Origin: Ktedonobacteria bacterium
GTDB lineage: Bacteria > Chloroflexota > Ktedonobacteria > Ktedonobacterales > JACDGC01
DNA: 64,000 nt
Assembly: GCA_027459785.1 (NCBI GenBank)
Contig: DAIDGU010000008.1
Coordinates: forward strand, 59,767 to 123,766
Direction of reading: 5' to 3'
Shown in pieces: positions 25,389 through 34,679 of the stretch. Within the stretch, counting starts at the first letter, position 1; every line of letters starts with the position of its first letter. The notes beneath the pieces were generated by a model. The model was given only the letters and a program-made list of their open reading frames with translations, was not told where the DNA came from and made no database searches. A program made the translations under genes and the position numbers.

Positions 25389-26354
25389 GTGTTTCACCAT
25401 GTGAAGGAACTGCAATTCGATGCGCGTGTCACCAAGCCTGATCCGCGTTTCGCCACGCTGTTGCTCGAACAATTTGGCGGCGCGAACGGCGAACTGAAAG
25501 CGGCGATGCAGTACTTCGTGCAGGCATTTTCCGCGCGCCAGCCGTACCCTGAGAAATATGACCTGTTGATGGATATCGCCACCGAAGAGTTCAGCCACCT
25601 TGAGATCGTCGGTGCGACCATCACCATGCTGCTGCAAGGCATCAACGGCGAACTGAAAGACGCCGCCGAGAGCAGCGACCTGATGCGCCTGATGCGCGGC
25701 ACGGGCGAGCGCGAGCAACTCATTCAGGAAGCTGCGACTAACCCGCAATTCCTGGTGCTTTCCGGCGGCGGCCCGACCTTGACCAACAGCCAGGGTGTGC
25801 CGTGGCAGGGATCATATGTTAACGCCAATGGCGACCTGACGGTGGACCTGCGCTCGAACATCGCGGCGGAATCGCGCGCCAAGATCGTCTATGAATATCT
25901 GATGCAGTTCACCGATGATCCGTATGTGATCGATTCGCTGCGCTTCCTGATGACGCGCGAGGTCGCGCACATGCAGATGTTCACCGCCGCGCTGGAAACG
26001 ATTCAGCCGAACTTCCCGCCAGGCGTGTTGCAGGGTGATCCACGTTATACGCACGTGTATTACAACATGTCGAACGGGCAAAGCACGCGCGGCCCGTGGA
26101 ACCAGGGCCAGGGACCGTGGGGCGAGGGCGAGCATTGGGACTACGTGGACGATCCGGTGCAAGAGGTCTTGCGCACCAAAGGCAGCATCCAGCGCCAGGT
26201 GCGCGGCACCAATCGCACGGAGCAGGATATGCGGCAACTCAACGAGCAGATGAGCCGCCAGCGCAGCCAGGAGGTCAATCAGGCCATCAGTTCCGGCCAG
26301 AATAGCTGGTCGATCACCGGCACACCCGCGAATAGCGATGGGCGCGGACGGTGA
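25389..26354 (+). CDS. Manganese catalase
   Basis: 321 residues from a GTG with AAGGAG 10 nt upstream. A ferritin-like four-helix core provides dinuclear Mn ligands: E35 (GGANGELKAAMQYF), E67/H70 (ATEEFSHLEIV), E161 (NIAAESRAKIVYEY) and H194 (TREVAHMQMF). The enzyme dismutates hydrogen peroxide without haem. A Gln/Arg/Ser-rich C-terminal extension replaces the longer C-terminal domain of some homologues. Its stop overlaps the start of the DsbA-family gene, so both are probably one transcript linked to redox stress. Confidence 0.94.
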   Translation: MFHHVKELQFDARVTKPDPRFATLLLEQFGGANGELKAAMQYFVQAFSARQPYPEKYDLLMDIATEEFSHLEIVGATITMLLQGINGELKDAAESSDLMRLMRGTGEREQLIQEAATNPQFLVLSGGGPTLTNSQGVPWQGSYVNANGDLTVDLRSNIAAESRAKIVYEYLMQFTDDPYVIDSLRFLMTREVAHMQMFTAALETIQPNFPPGVLQGDPRYTHVYYNMSNGQSTRGPWNQGQGPWGEGEHWDYVDDPVQEVLRTKGSIQRQVRGTNRTEQDMRQLNEQMSRQRSQEVNQAISSGQNSWSITGTPANSDGRGR

Positions 26355-27268
26355 CGCATGCGCCACAAGAACTCACGCCGGATGCCACGCCGCCTGAGAC
26401 GACGCTGAGCATCGAATATTATACAGATCCGCTGTGTTCGTGGAGCTGGGCGCTGGAACCGCACTGGCGGCGCTTGCGCCTGGCGCTGCCGGCGGGTTGG
26501 TGCTGGCGCTATCGCATGGGCGGCATGCTCATCAACTGGCAGTCGTACTACGATCCTGTTAATGAGATCCAGCGTCCGGCGCAGATGGGCGTGCAGTGGT
26601 ACGCTATCCAGCAGCAGACCGGCATGCCGCTGGATGACCGGCTGTGGCATGATGCTCCGCCAGCATCGTCGTTGCCAGCGTGCCTGGCCGTGAAGGCGGC
26701 CCAGTGCCAGGGCGGGGACGCGGCGGAACACTACCTGCGCCGGTTACGCGAGGCGGCCATGCTGGAACGGCGCGACATCAGTGACTTCACCGTGCTGCAC
26801 GATCTGGCGGATGAGATCGCCAGCGCGGTCGGTGCCGACTTCGACAGCGCCCGCTTCGCGGCGGACCTGGATTTGCCAGCGACCGAAGACGCGCTGCGCT
26901 TAGACATGCGTGAGGCGGCGTATCTCCAGATCACGCGCTTCCCCGCGCTGCTCCTTAGCGACGGCACCCGCCGCCTGCTGGTGACGGGCTATTGCCCCTT
27001 CGCGCGCCTTTACGCCGCCTGCGCGCAACTCATGCCGGCGCTGCCCCCGCCACCGGCCCCGCCGGACATCCCCACGTACCTCGCCCGCTGGCACAGCGCG
27101 CCCCTGGGCGAGATCGCCCTCGCCTGCGAACTGGCCCCAGAGGAGGCGCAGGCCCAACTCGCCGCCCTCGTCGCCGCCGGCAAGCTCAGCCGGCAAGTGA
27201 CCGGGGACCGCACCGATTGCGCGCTGTATCGGATGAATTTGACCGAGAATGCCGCGTGCGCTCAATGA
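26351..27268 (+). CDS. DsbA/FrnE-family thioredoxin-fold protein
   Basis: 305 residues from a GTG overlapping the catalase stop. Residues 20-215 match the DsbA family in its FrnE/YjbH-like branch: SIEYYTDPLCSWSWALEPHW, then an all-helical insert and cis-Pro region TRFPALLL. The active site is CSW rather than CxxC, so simple disulfide exchange is uncertain. Residues about 245-290 resemble a winged-helix (LGEIALACELAPEEAQAQLAALVAAGKL). There is no signal peptide, so it is cytoplasmic. The coupling to Mn catalase suggests oxidative-stress function. Confidence 0.8.
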   Translation: MTHAPQELTPDATPPETTLSIEYYTDPLCSWSWALEPHWRRLRLALPAGWCWRYRMGGMLINWQSYYDPVNEIQRPAQMGVQWYAIQQQTGMPLDDRLWHDAPPASSLPACLAVKAAQCQGGDAAEHYLRRLREAAMLERRDISDFTVLHDLADEIASAVGADFDSARFAADLDLPATEDALRLDMREAAYLQITRFPALLLSDGTRRLLVTGYCPFARLYAACAQLMPALPPPPAPPDIPTYLARWHSAPLGEIALACELAPEEAQAQLAALVAAGKLSRQVTGDRTDCALYRMNLTENAACAQ

Positions 27269-27362
27269 GGTGGCACGCTTCTTCGCATGTGGTGAAGTTG
27301 AATCTACGGTTTTCTCAAATCTATTCCTTTACCAAAATCAACGTAGATCCGTTGCATTGTTT

Positions 27363-27977
27363 TCACCTGCCTGTGATGGGTTCCAGATAGCGCAGCAGCG
27401 CGGCTTTCAGTTCGGTGATGAGGTCGGCGCGCTCCATCACGGGCGGATTGGCCATGCCCAGGAACGCCTTGGTGATATGCACCACCACGGTGCTATAGCG
27501 TCGTGCCACCTTGGGATCGATGCCAGGCAGGCGCGCGATGAAGATGCCGGCGATGCGCTGCACCACTTCGTCGGTCATCGCCTTCACCGGGCGGGCCAGG
27601 TCGGGCGAGGTCGGCATGCCGATGAAGAGCGTCATGAAGCCGCGCCGGCCCAACTCGAATTCCATCAGCGGATCGATGATGCGATCCAGCATCACCGGCA
27701 GCGGCAGATGGGGCAGTTCCGGCGTCAGGATCGCCGTGTAAACGGCGCGCAGGTCGTCGTGGTAGCGTTCCAGCAACCCCTGCACGATGGCATCTTTATT
27801 CGGGAAGAATTGATAGAGCGAGCCGATTGCGGTATGGGCGCGCTGGGCGATCAGCACGGTGGTGGCGGCATCATAGCCGACCTCGCCGATCACCTCGGCG
27901 GCGGCATCCAGAATGCGCGCGATGCGTTGCGCGCCCCGCGCCTGCTGGGGTGCTTTGCGCAAAGATGACGAAGACAC
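27363..27977 (-). CDS. TetR/AcrR-family transcriptional regulator
   Basis: 204 residues from a GTG at 27977, chosen because AAGGGG lies upstream and because longer readings cross the promoter at 27991-28020. HTH: ARGAQRIARILDAAAEVIGEVGYD, then TVLIAQRAHTAIGSLYQFFPNKD. The C-terminal ligand domain is typical in size. It is divergent from the methyltransferase gene at 28079, the probable target. Confidence 0.88.
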   Translation of the reverse strand: MSSSSLRKAPQQARGAQRIARILDAAAEVIGEVGYDAATTVLIAQRAHTAIGSLYQFFPNKDAIVQGLLERYHDDLRAVYTAILTPELPHLPLPVMLDRIIDPLMEFELGRRGFMTLFIGMPTSPDLARPVKAMTDEVVQRIAGIFIARLPGIDPKVARRYSTVVVHITKAFLGMANPPVMERADLITELKAALLRYLEPITGR

Positions 27978-27990
27978 GGGCAGATACCCC

Positions 27991-28050
27991 TTGACAACGA
28001 ATAGCTGTGCCAGGCATAATTCTAGCATCCGAAACATGAAAAACTATTCG
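27991..28050 (+). promoter_or_regulatory. Promoter and candidate operator of methyltransferase gene
   Basis: TTGACA (27991-27996) and CATAAT (28015-28020) are 18 nt apart and read toward 28079. CGAATAG (27998-28004) and CTATTCG (28044-28050) form a 7-bp inverted repeat across the promoter that the divergent TetR protein could bind. Confidence 0.6.
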
Positions 28051-28078
28051 CTTTTGCCGCACGAAAAGGAGCGCGTCA

Positions 28079-29113
28079 ATGACGACCATCGCCCGCCCGA
28101 CCACCCATCCCTACAGTGAAGCCGATATCGGCACCACGCACCTCACGCCCACGTACCGCGTGGATCTGCGTCCGGACGGCAAGGACGTGTTCTATCAGTC
28201 GCCGGCCATCGACTGGGCCGCGCTGTCGTGGGCTGCGATCGGGCGGCCCTATCGCGTGGAACGCTGGTCCAAGGAGAAGCAGCGTTGGGAGAAAGAACAC
28301 GACGAAGCCCTGCCCGTCAAGACCTCCTGGGAGATGTTCAACCGCTCGTTCCAGCAGATGTTCGATGACGACGCCCTGGCCGAACGGCGCACAGCCTTGC
28401 GGGCGCTGGGCAAGGGGTTGGGGACGCTGCATCTGGGGGCGGCGCTGGAAGCCTTCGAGGAGATCGTGCAGGAGACGTACTGGAACCAGGCGCACCGCAT
28501 CGAAGACGCCATCTGGGATCCGCGTGGCAAGCGCGCCCTCTTCGAGGGGCTGGATGTGCAGAAGCCGGAGATCCTCTTCCTGGGCGCGGCGGACGGCTAC
28601 GAGGCGATGCAGTTGATGGCGCAGTATCCGGGCGGGCATGCCGTGCTGGTGGACTACGATGACTATTGCCGCACGCACCGCTTCGGCCAGTTCCCAGAAG
28701 CGTATCCCTTCCTGGGGGTGAACCCCGCCAGCGGCGCACCCAAGGTTTGGTACAAAGATGAGATGGCCATCGACTTCGAGGTCGCCGATATCCGCGAGTT
28801 GAGCTATGGCCGCCAGTTCGATATCGTCGTCAGCATCGGCCTGATCGAGCATTTCCCCGACGACTACAAGCCGTGGGCCTTCGAGCAGCACCGTAAGTTC
28901 CTCAAGCCCGGCGGCTATGCCATCATGACGACGCCGCGCGCCCAGGTGCGTTCCAAGATCTTTTACACAATCTTCGCCGACGCGATGAACTTCGCCTACC
29001 GCGAACTGATGGACGTGCGCCATCTGGGCTTGTATGCCCATGAGAACGGCTTCGAGATCCTGCGGCATGGGCGCATTAAGGCGCACAACGGCATCATCGC
29101 CAAGGTAAGGTAG
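28079..29113 (+). CDS. Class I SAM-dependent methyltransferase
   Basis: 344 residues, AAGGAG 9 nt before the ATG. After a 150-residue N-terminal region without a recognised domain, the Rossmann core starts at EILFLGAADGYEAMQLM (motif I), then VLVDYDDYCRTH, FDIVVSIGLIEHFPDD (motif IV) and FLKPGGYAIMTTP. The core resembles methyltransferase_11/ubiE-like enzymes. Substrate unknown; the N-terminal extension may confer it. Probably regulated by the divergent TetR protein. Confidence 0.8.
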   Translation: MTTIARPTTHPYSEADIGTTHLTPTYRVDLRPDGKDVFYQSPAIDWAALSWAAIGRPYRVERWSKEKQRWEKEHDEALPVKTSWEMFNRSFQQMFDDDALAERRTALRALGKGLGTLHLGAALEAFEEIVQETYWNQAHRIEDAIWDPRGKRALFEGLDVQKPEILFLGAADGYEAMQLMAQYPGGHAVLVDYDDYCRTHRFGQFPEAYPFLGVNPASGAPKVWYKDEMAIDFEVADIRELSYGRQFDIVVSIGLIEHFPDDYKPWAFEQHRKFLKPGGYAIMTTPRAQVRSKIFYTIFADAMNFAYRELMDVRHLGLYAHENGFEILRHGRIKAHNGIIAKVR

Positions 29114-29168
29114 GAGGGAAAGGGACGGGAACACGAAGGCCACGAAGGGGACGAAAGGACACGAAAGC
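29112..29168. repeat. Degenerate CACGAAGG repeats
   Basis: GGGAACACGAAGGCCACGAA, GGGGACGAAAGGACACGAAA: four to five imperfect ACGAAGG units between convergent genes. Same type as at 14939 and 57183. Confidence 0.5.
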
Positions 29169-29181
29169 TACCAAGGATGTA

Positions 29182-29874
29182 TTATCGTCCGGTGATGCCG
29201 GTGATGAAGATGCGGCGGAGGCCGGCGAGAAGGTGCGCATGGATGTCCGCGTGTTCGTTGTGCTGGGCGTACAGGTAGCCCAGGAACATCGGGTTCAGCG
29301 CACCCAGGATCAGATGGGCCGTAAGGGTGACATCCAGCGGGGCGAGCGCGCCTTCGGCCACGGCCTCGTTCAGCAACCGCGCCAGCAGATCGAGCAGCCA
29401 CTGTAGCCACGGATCTTGGCCAGGCGGCGCGCAACTCGCATCGAGGACAGCCGCGCCATCCTCACAGGCCACCAGTTCGCGCCACTCGGCGGCGGCGATC
29501 TCCTGATGTAGCGTCATACCCTCTACGACGAAGGTGAGCATGCGCGCCAGCACACCATCCAGCCGTTCCAGCGCCGACAGGGTGGTTGCAGTGGCATTTA
29601 CCCAGGCCATCAGCTCTGCCGCAAAGCGTTCGTGTTCATCACGCGCCAGATCTTTGCAGAGTTCGCCTTTGTTCGCGTAGCGCCGATAGAGCGTGCCTTG
29701 CCCCACCCCCGCCGCCCGCGCGATCTGATGCATGCTGATCGCCGCGACGCCGTGTGCCGCGAAAAGCTGCCGCGCCACCTCCAAGATGCGCTGGCGATGC
29801 GCTGCCGCATCACGCCGTTCGCGCCGCCCCGTTGGCGCAGGTACCGAAGTGATCGGAATCGTTGCGTCACCCAT
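29182..29874 (-). CDS. TetR/AcrR-family regulator of the adjacent ABC exporter
   Basis: 230 residues from the ATG at 29874; the longer in-frame reading to 29952 would cover the promoter. HTH: RRDAAAHRQRILEVARQLFAAHG, then ISMHQIARAAGVGQGTLYRRYANKGEL. It is divergent from the DrrAB-type exporter and the intergenic region carries a strong promoter with palindromic GGACA/TGTCC sites, the usual layout for a drug-responsive repressor. Confidence 0.9.
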   Translation of the reverse strand: MGDATIPITSVPAPTGRRERRDAAAHRQRILEVARQLFAAHGVAAISMHQIARAAGVGQGTLYRRYANKGELCKDLARDEHERFAAELMAWVNATATTLSALERLDGVLARMLTFVVEGMTLHQEIAAAEWRELVACEDGAAVLDASCAPPGQDPWLQWLLDLLARLLNEAVAEGALAPLDVTLTAHLILGALNPMFLGYLYAQHNEHADIHAHLLAGLRRIFITGITGR

Positions 29875-29893
29875 CGTCCAATATCTGGCCCCC

Positions 29894-29938
29894 TTGACAA
29901 GTGGACATGTGTCCGTTATAATAGTGACAGGTGTCCGT
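29894..29938 (+). promoter_or_regulatory. Strong promoter with TetR operator palindromes
   Basis: TTGACA (29894-29899) and TATAAT (29917-29922) are both perfect, with a 17-nt spacer. The spacer contains the palindrome GGACATGTGTCC (29903-29914), and a related half site (ACAGGTGTCC) follows the -10. Bound repressor would block polymerase; removal would give strong expression of the exporter genes. Confidence 0.75.
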
Positions 29939-30074
29939 TTACAGCGTACCATATCCGTGTACTGCCGTCAAGACGGGCAACTGTCAGAATAAAAGTGAAA
30001 GATAGAGGGCAACGTGGCTGAAATACGCAGTTACCGCTCCTTTAGTAGCTAACGTCAAAAAAGGAAGGGTGCAT

Positions 30075-31079
30075 ATGGCGAACAGACCAGCGATTTTCGC
30101 TGAGGGATTGTACAAACGCTATGGGAAAACACAGGCACTAGCTGGCTTAGATTTACAGGCGGAAGCGGCGACGGTCTTGGCGGTGCTGGGGCCGAACGGC
30201 GCGGGCAAGACGACGGCGGTGCGCATTCTCACCACCCTGCTGCGGCCCGATGCCGGCCACGCGGAGGTTGCCGGGCTGGACGTGGTGAAGCAAGCTGACC
30301 AATTGCGCGCGCGCATCGGGCTGGCGGGTCAATATGCCGCCGTCGATGAGAACCTGACCGGCTTCGAGAATCTGGAGATGGTGGGGCGGCTTTATCACCT
30401 GGCGGGCCGCGTCGCGCGCCAACGCGCCAACGAGTTGTTGGCCCGGTTCGATCTCGCCGATGCCGCGAAGCGCACGGTGAAGACCTATTCCGGTGGCATG
30501 CGCCGCCGCCTGGACCTGGCCGCCAGCCTCGTCATGACGCCGCCGGTCCTCTTCCTGGACGAGCCGACGACGGGCCTCGATCCGCGCAGCCGCCTGGGCA
30601 TGTGGGATATCATCAGCGGCCTGGTGTCGGATGGCACGACCGTTCTGCTGACGACACAATACCTGGAAGAAGCGGACCAGTTGGCGCACAGCATCGCCGT
30701 CGTCGATCATGGCCGCGTGATCGCCAGTGGCACCGCCGATGAGCTGAAGCAACAGGTCGGCGGCGAACGCTTTGAGATCACCGTGGCACGCGGCGGCGAC
30801 CTGACGGACGCCATGAACGCGCTGCGCCCCTACAGCGTCGGCGAGATCCAGCTCGAAGCGGAGCGGCGACATATCATCGTGCCGGTGGTCAATGGCGCGC
30901 ACCAGTTGGCCGCTGTGGTGCGCGACCTCGACACCGCCCATGTTCCCCTCGAAGATCTCGCGCTGCGCCGTCCGACGCTGGATGAAGTCTTCCTCACGTT
31001 GACCGGCCAGCCGGCCACCAGCGACGCCACTGATAATGCCGCGCCCGATGCGCGCCCACTCGCAAGGAGCAACGCATGA
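30075..31079 (+). CDS. DrrA-type ABC transporter ATP-binding protein
   Basis: 334 residues from the ATG at 30075. ABC ATPase with Walker A GPNGAGKTT, signature YSGGMRRRLDLA, Walker B VLFLDEPTTGLDP and the switch region TTQYLEEADQLAH. The C-terminal extension and RPTLDEVFLTLTG are typical of the daunorubicin-resistance (DrrA) subfamily. It pairs with the overlapping permease gene (ATGA) to export drugs, lipids or polyketides. Expression is probably repressed by the divergent TetR protein. Confidence 0.93.
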   Translation: MANRPAIFAEGLYKRYGKTQALAGLDLQAEAATVLAVLGPNGAGKTTAVRILTTLLRPDAGHAEVAGLDVVKQADQLRARIGLAGQYAAVDENLTGFENLEMVGRLYHLAGRVARQRANELLARFDLADAAKRTVKTYSGGMRRRLDLAASLVMTPPVLFLDEPTTGLDPRSRLGMWDIISGLVSDGTTVLLTTQYLEEADQLAHSIAVVDHGRVIASGTADELKQQVGGERFEITVARGGDLTDAMNALRPYSVGEIQLEAERRHIIVPVVNGAHQLAAVVRDLDTAHVPLEDLALRRPTLDEVFLTLTGQPATSDATDNAAPDARPLARSNA

Positions 31080-31897
31080 CCATCGCATCCACGCCAACGC
31101 GCGCGGAACTGCGCCCGCTGGAGCGCCCGCGCTTCGTGTGGGCTATCGCCGACGCCCTGACCCTGGCGAAGCGCAATCTGGTGCAGATCCCGCGCATCCC
31201 AGAAGAATTGATCTTTGCCACCATCCAGCCTGTGATGTTCGTACTGCTGTTCCGCTATGTCTTCGGCGGGGCCATCGCAGGGACGGGGACGACGTATGTC
31301 AATTACCTGATGGCCGGCATCTTCACGCAGACGGTCATTTTCGGCTCAACGACCACCGGCATCGGCCTGGCCAACGACTTGCAGCGCGGCCTGGTGGATC
31401 GCTTCCGCTCGCTGCCGATGGCGAAATCCGCCGTGCTGACGGGCCGCACGCTCTCCGATCTGGTGCGCAACACGTTCGTCGTGCTGGTCATGTGGGTGGT
31501 CGGCTTGCTGGTAGGCTTTCAGCCGCAAGGCTCCCCGCTGGCCTGGCTGGCGGCGGTGGGCATTCTGCTGCTGACCAGTTTCGCCTTCTCGTGGATCTCC
31601 GCGACCATCGGCCTGGCCGTCAACACCGTGGAGGCGGCGCAATCCGCCGGCTTCATCTGGCTCTTCCCGCTGACCTTCGCCAGCAGCATCTTCGTCCCCA
31701 CCAAGACGATGCCCCTCTGGCTGCGCGGTTTCGCCGAACACCAGCCGGTCTCCGTCATCGCCAACGCCGTGCGTGGCCTGCTGCTGAACCAGGCCGATCC
31801 CACGACGGTCTGGGCGGCGGTCGGCTACTGCGTCGCCATGCTGGTCATCTTCGTCCCGCTCGCCGTGCGGGCCTATGGTAACCGCGCCGCGCGCTGA
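31076..31897 (+). CDS. DrrB-type ABC-2 permease
   Basis: 273 residues with six hydrophobic segments and the ABC-2 signature (TIQPVMFVLLFRYVFGGAI; FIWLFPLTFASSIFVPTKTMP). The start overlaps the ATPase stop by four bases. It forms the membrane half of the exporter. A perfect hairpin CCAGGAG-CTAAAC-CTCCTGG (31928-31947) follows, without a T-tract. Confidence 0.92.
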   Translation: MTIASTPTRAELRPLERPRFVWAIADALTLAKRNLVQIPRIPEELIFATIQPVMFVLLFRYVFGGAIAGTGTTYVNYLMAGIFTQTVIFGSTTTGIGLANDLQRGLVDRFRSLPMAKSAVLTGRTLSDLVRNTFVVLVMWVVGLLVGFQPQGSPLAWLAAVGILLLTSFAFSWISATIGLAVNTVEAAQSAGFIWLFPLTFASSIFVPTKTMPLWLRGFAEHQPVSVIANAVRGLLLNQADPTTVWAAVGYCVAMLVIFVPLAVRAYGNRAAR

Positions 31898-31927
31898 AAC
31901 CGGCGGATGATTGCTGTCGTGCTTGCG

Positions 31928-31947
31928 CCAGGAGCTAAACCTCCTGG
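31928..31947. other. Hairpin between convergent exporter and Rsm22 genes
   Basis: CCAGGAG and CTCCTGG pair perfectly around CTAAAC. There is no U-tract, so it is a structure of unknown purpose, possibly a weak bidirectional stop. Confidence 0.35.
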
Positions 31948-32034
31948 CTCGGAAAAGGAACCCCTCCGGGCTAGGACGAGGCATGCTTGATCGGTTCGTC
32001 GATCTGCATTCACCGCTTCCTGTCTCCCAAGCAT

Positions 32035-33057
32035 TCAATCCGCCGCGTCATCTTCCTCCGCTGGCTCAGCCTGCTCATCGGCCATTGGCAGGATCGATCC
32101 CCAGCGCAGGTCGCGCGCCTGACGGAAGCGGGCGCGGTCCTTGCGGGTGACGACGGTGCGCTGAAGGCCATCAGCCGGCGTGCAAAGTTCCAGGTCGATG
32201 TGTCCCTTCTGCACCTGGGGATGGCGGATGACGCGCCCACGGATAGGTTCTGGTGCCAGCCGCGCCATTGCGGCGAAGGCGAACTTCTCGTCCTCGAAGC
32301 CCAGGTCGCCACCCTTGACCTGCCGGTGTAGCCGCGAGCGCGCCACGCGCTGCGAGAAATGGCACCAGTTATCATCCACCATCGGGCAGGGCTGATCGTG
32401 CGGGCAGGGGGCGACGGTGTGTGCGCCGGCAGCGAGCAATTGGAGCCGCGCCTGGCGGATGCGCGCGAACCCCGCTGGCGTGCCGGGTTCGATAATCACC
32501 AGCGTGCCGGCGGTGCGCTCCCACAGGCGTTGAAGGAAGGCCGCGTGCTGTGGTTCCGGCAGTTCGCCCAGCACATAACTGGTGATGACGAGATCGTGTG
32601 GCGCGATGTCCCACGTCCCCAGCAGATCAGTCTTGATCCACGTGGCAGCGTGGATAGCAGATGACTGTGCTTCCGCCGCCAGGCGCTGGCCAAAGGCGAT
32701 CATCTCCGCCTCGCGTTCCACAAGCGTGCTATGCGCCAGATCCGGCCAGACGGCTGATGCCGCCCACATGGCCGTGCCGGGGCCGGCCCCGAAATCCGCG
32801 AGGGTCGCCGGCTCCCAGTCGGGCAGCCGTTCCCGCACCTGGCGCAAGGCGGCATAGGAGGCCGCGTAGGTCGCCGGCAGCCGGACGGCGGCATACGCCG
32901 CGATGTCTTCGCGCGAGCGCGCGAAGGTGCCACCGGGCGGGGGCGTGCCGGCGCGATAGCGCAGCGAGAGGTCTGCCGCCACGGTCGCCAGCCGTTTCGC
33001 CGGCAGCGCCGCCAGCGCGTCATCCAACGCCGCCCGCAACTCTCCTGGAAGCTCCAT
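32035..33057 (-). CDS. Rsm22-like small-subunit rRNA methyltransferase
   Basis: 340 residues. SAM motif I is ADFGAGPGTAMWAA (about 87-100), followed by STLVEREAEMIAFG. A cysteine set C218, C224, C232 (APCPHDQPCPMVDDNWCHF) plus C292 matches the iron-sulfur site known in mitochondrial Rsm22/METTL17 proteins and their bacterial relatives. The family associates with the ribosomal small subunit. The C-terminal tail is acidic. It appears monocistronic. Confidence 0.85.
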   Translation of the reverse strand: MELPGELRAALDDALAALPAKRLATVAADLSLRYRAGTPPPGGTFARSREDIAAYAAVRLPATYAASYAALRQVRERLPDWEPATLADFGAGPGTAMWAASAVWPDLAHSTLVEREAEMIAFGQRLAAEAQSSAIHAATWIKTDLLGTWDIAPHDLVITSYVLGELPEPQHAAFLQRLWERTAGTLVIIEPGTPAGFARIRQARLQLLAAGAHTVAPCPHDQPCPMVDDNWCHFSQRVARSRLHRQVKGGDLGFEDEKFAFAAMARLAPEPIRGRVIRHPQVQKGHIDLELCTPADGLQRTVVTRKDRARFRQARDLRWGSILPMADEQAEPAEEDDAAD

Positions 33058-33104
33058 AGCTACCTTCCCTATGCGAATTCAATCGAACACGAAAACCAGA
33101 AAAT

Positions 33105-34679
33105 TCATGGGTTCCCACTGCCGTCATTGCGGATGTAGCCCAGGATGATCTGGTCGATGATCGTCTCGACGGGCGCGCGGTCGTCGGTGAAGACCAGCCC
33201 TTGCGTCGTGCCGAGGCGCAGGTTGCTGGCGGGGGAAAGCACATTGGTGGTCAGGTTGATCAAATCTGGTTGGGTCAATTGCTGCGCGTTGGCCGCCAGA
33301 TTGGTGATCTGCGCGCTGTCGTCGTTCATGCCCACCACGATGCTGTTGGCCTCGCCGACAACGTCATAGACGAAAACGTTCTTGAAGACGGCGTGCATCG
33401 TGGTGGCGAGCGCGTTCACCAGGCGGAAGTCGTTGCCCGCGCGGCCCGCATTGATGGCGACCACACCGTGCGGTGTCAGATGGGCGCGTGCCAGTTGGAA
33501 GAATTCTTTGGTCGTCAGTTGAAATGGGATATAGGGTTGCTGATAAGCGTCGATGGCGATCAGATCATACTTTTTATGCGTCAGCGCCAGGAAGTAGCGC
33601 CCATCTTGTACGACCACGTGCAGATTTGGTTCGTTCATGTTGAAATAGCGGTGGCCCAGCGCGACGATCTCTGGGTCCAGTTCCACGCCGTCCATCGGGA
33701 TCGCGCCGTAAGTGTTGTCGATGTTGCGCGGGATGCTGCCCGCGCCCAGGCCGATGATGCAGGCGCTGTGCAGGTCCGCCGTGGTATAAGGTGGGTTGTT
33801 GAAAAGCGGCGCGGCGAGGAAATATTCCCACTCGCCGCCGGTGACGGCGTAGTTCGGGTTATACAGCGAGTGGATCGCCTGGCCCTCGTTGAGTACCAGT
33901 TCGTACCACCCGTTGCTTTTCACCACCTGGATATAATTATAGAGCGATTCCTTTTCGACGATGAGCCGGCCATCGAAGCCGGGCTTGATCTGAAATGGCA
34001 CCATCACGCCCATCACGCTGATCCCCAGCAACACGCTCGTCGGCAGCGCCACGCGCGCGAGCGGCGCGCGCACGCCGGCGGCGATCAGCCCCAGCAGCGC
34101 GCCGGCAGCCAGCACCACGCCGAAGATAACGAAGGTGCGTGCCGTGCCGACGGTGGGGATGAAGACGAAAACGGGCGCGAAGGTGCCGACGATGCTGCCG
34201 ACCGTGGAGAGCGCATAGATCTGCCCCGCCGTCTTGCCGGCCTTATCCAGTTTGGTGATCTCCAGCCGGATGGCGAAGGGCGTGACCATGCCCAGCAGGA
34301 TCACCGGAATCGCCAGCAGCAGGTTGACACCCAGCAGCGATCCCAGGAACGCGCCAACATCTAGGTTAGCGAAACCGGCCAGCGAAAGGCCCAGGATCGG
34401 GCGGGCGATCAGCGGCACGAGCGCGGTGGCCACGCCCGCGACGGCGACGATGGCATAGAGCCGCACGGCGCTGGGGTTGCGGTCGGCCCAGCGCCCGCCG
34501 ATGGTATAGCCGATGGTGAGGAAGATCAGTTCCATCCCGATGAGATTAGCCCAGATGAAGAGCGAATCACCGAAATAGGGCGCGAGCAGGCGCGAGGCGG
34601 AAAGCTCGACGGCCAGCGAGGTCATGCCGGCCAGGAAGACGACCGTGAGCAACAAAAGGCGCTTGAAACGAGTGGGCAT
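33105..34679 (-). CDS. Membrane protein with C-terminal spermidine-synthase-like domain
   Basis: 524 residues from the ATG at 34679; a GTG at 34736 gives a longer hydrophilic start. The first 240 residues hold about seven membrane helices (LLLLTVVFLAGMTSLAVELSASRLLAPYFG at the front is typical of SpeE-fused MFS-like domains). The C-terminal half is a SpeE-like Rossmann domain with IIGLGAGSIPRN, DGVELDPEIVALG, VQDGRYFL and DLIAIDAY. Polyamine synthesis is not assured: many such fusions lack the aminopropyl-donor residues. Standalone gene. Confidence 0.82.
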   Translation of the reverse strand: MPTRFKRLLLLTVVFLAGMTSLAVELSASRLLAPYFGDSLFIWANLIGMELIFLTIGYTIGGRWADRNPSAVRLYAIVAVAGVATALVPLIARPILGLSLAGFANLDVGAFLGSLLGVNLLLAIPVILLGMVTPFAIRLEITKLDKAGKTAGQIYALSTVGSIVGTFAPVFVFIPTVGTARTFVIFGVVLAAGALLGLIAAGVRAPLARVALPTSVLLGISVMGVMVPFQIKPGFDGRLIVEKESLYNYIQVVKSNGWYELVLNEGQAIHSLYNPNYAVTGGEWEYFLAAPLFNNPPYTTADLHSACIIGLGAGSIPRNIDNTYGAIPMDGVELDPEIVALGHRYFNMNEPNLHVVVQDGRYFLALTHKKYDLIAIDAYQQPYIPFQLTTKEFFQLARAHLTPHGVVAINAGRAGNDFRLVNALATTMHAVFKNVFVYDVVGEANSIVVGMNDDSAQITNLAANAQQLTQPDLINLTTNVLSPASNLRLGTTQGLVFTDDRAPVETIIDQIILGYIRNDGSGNP

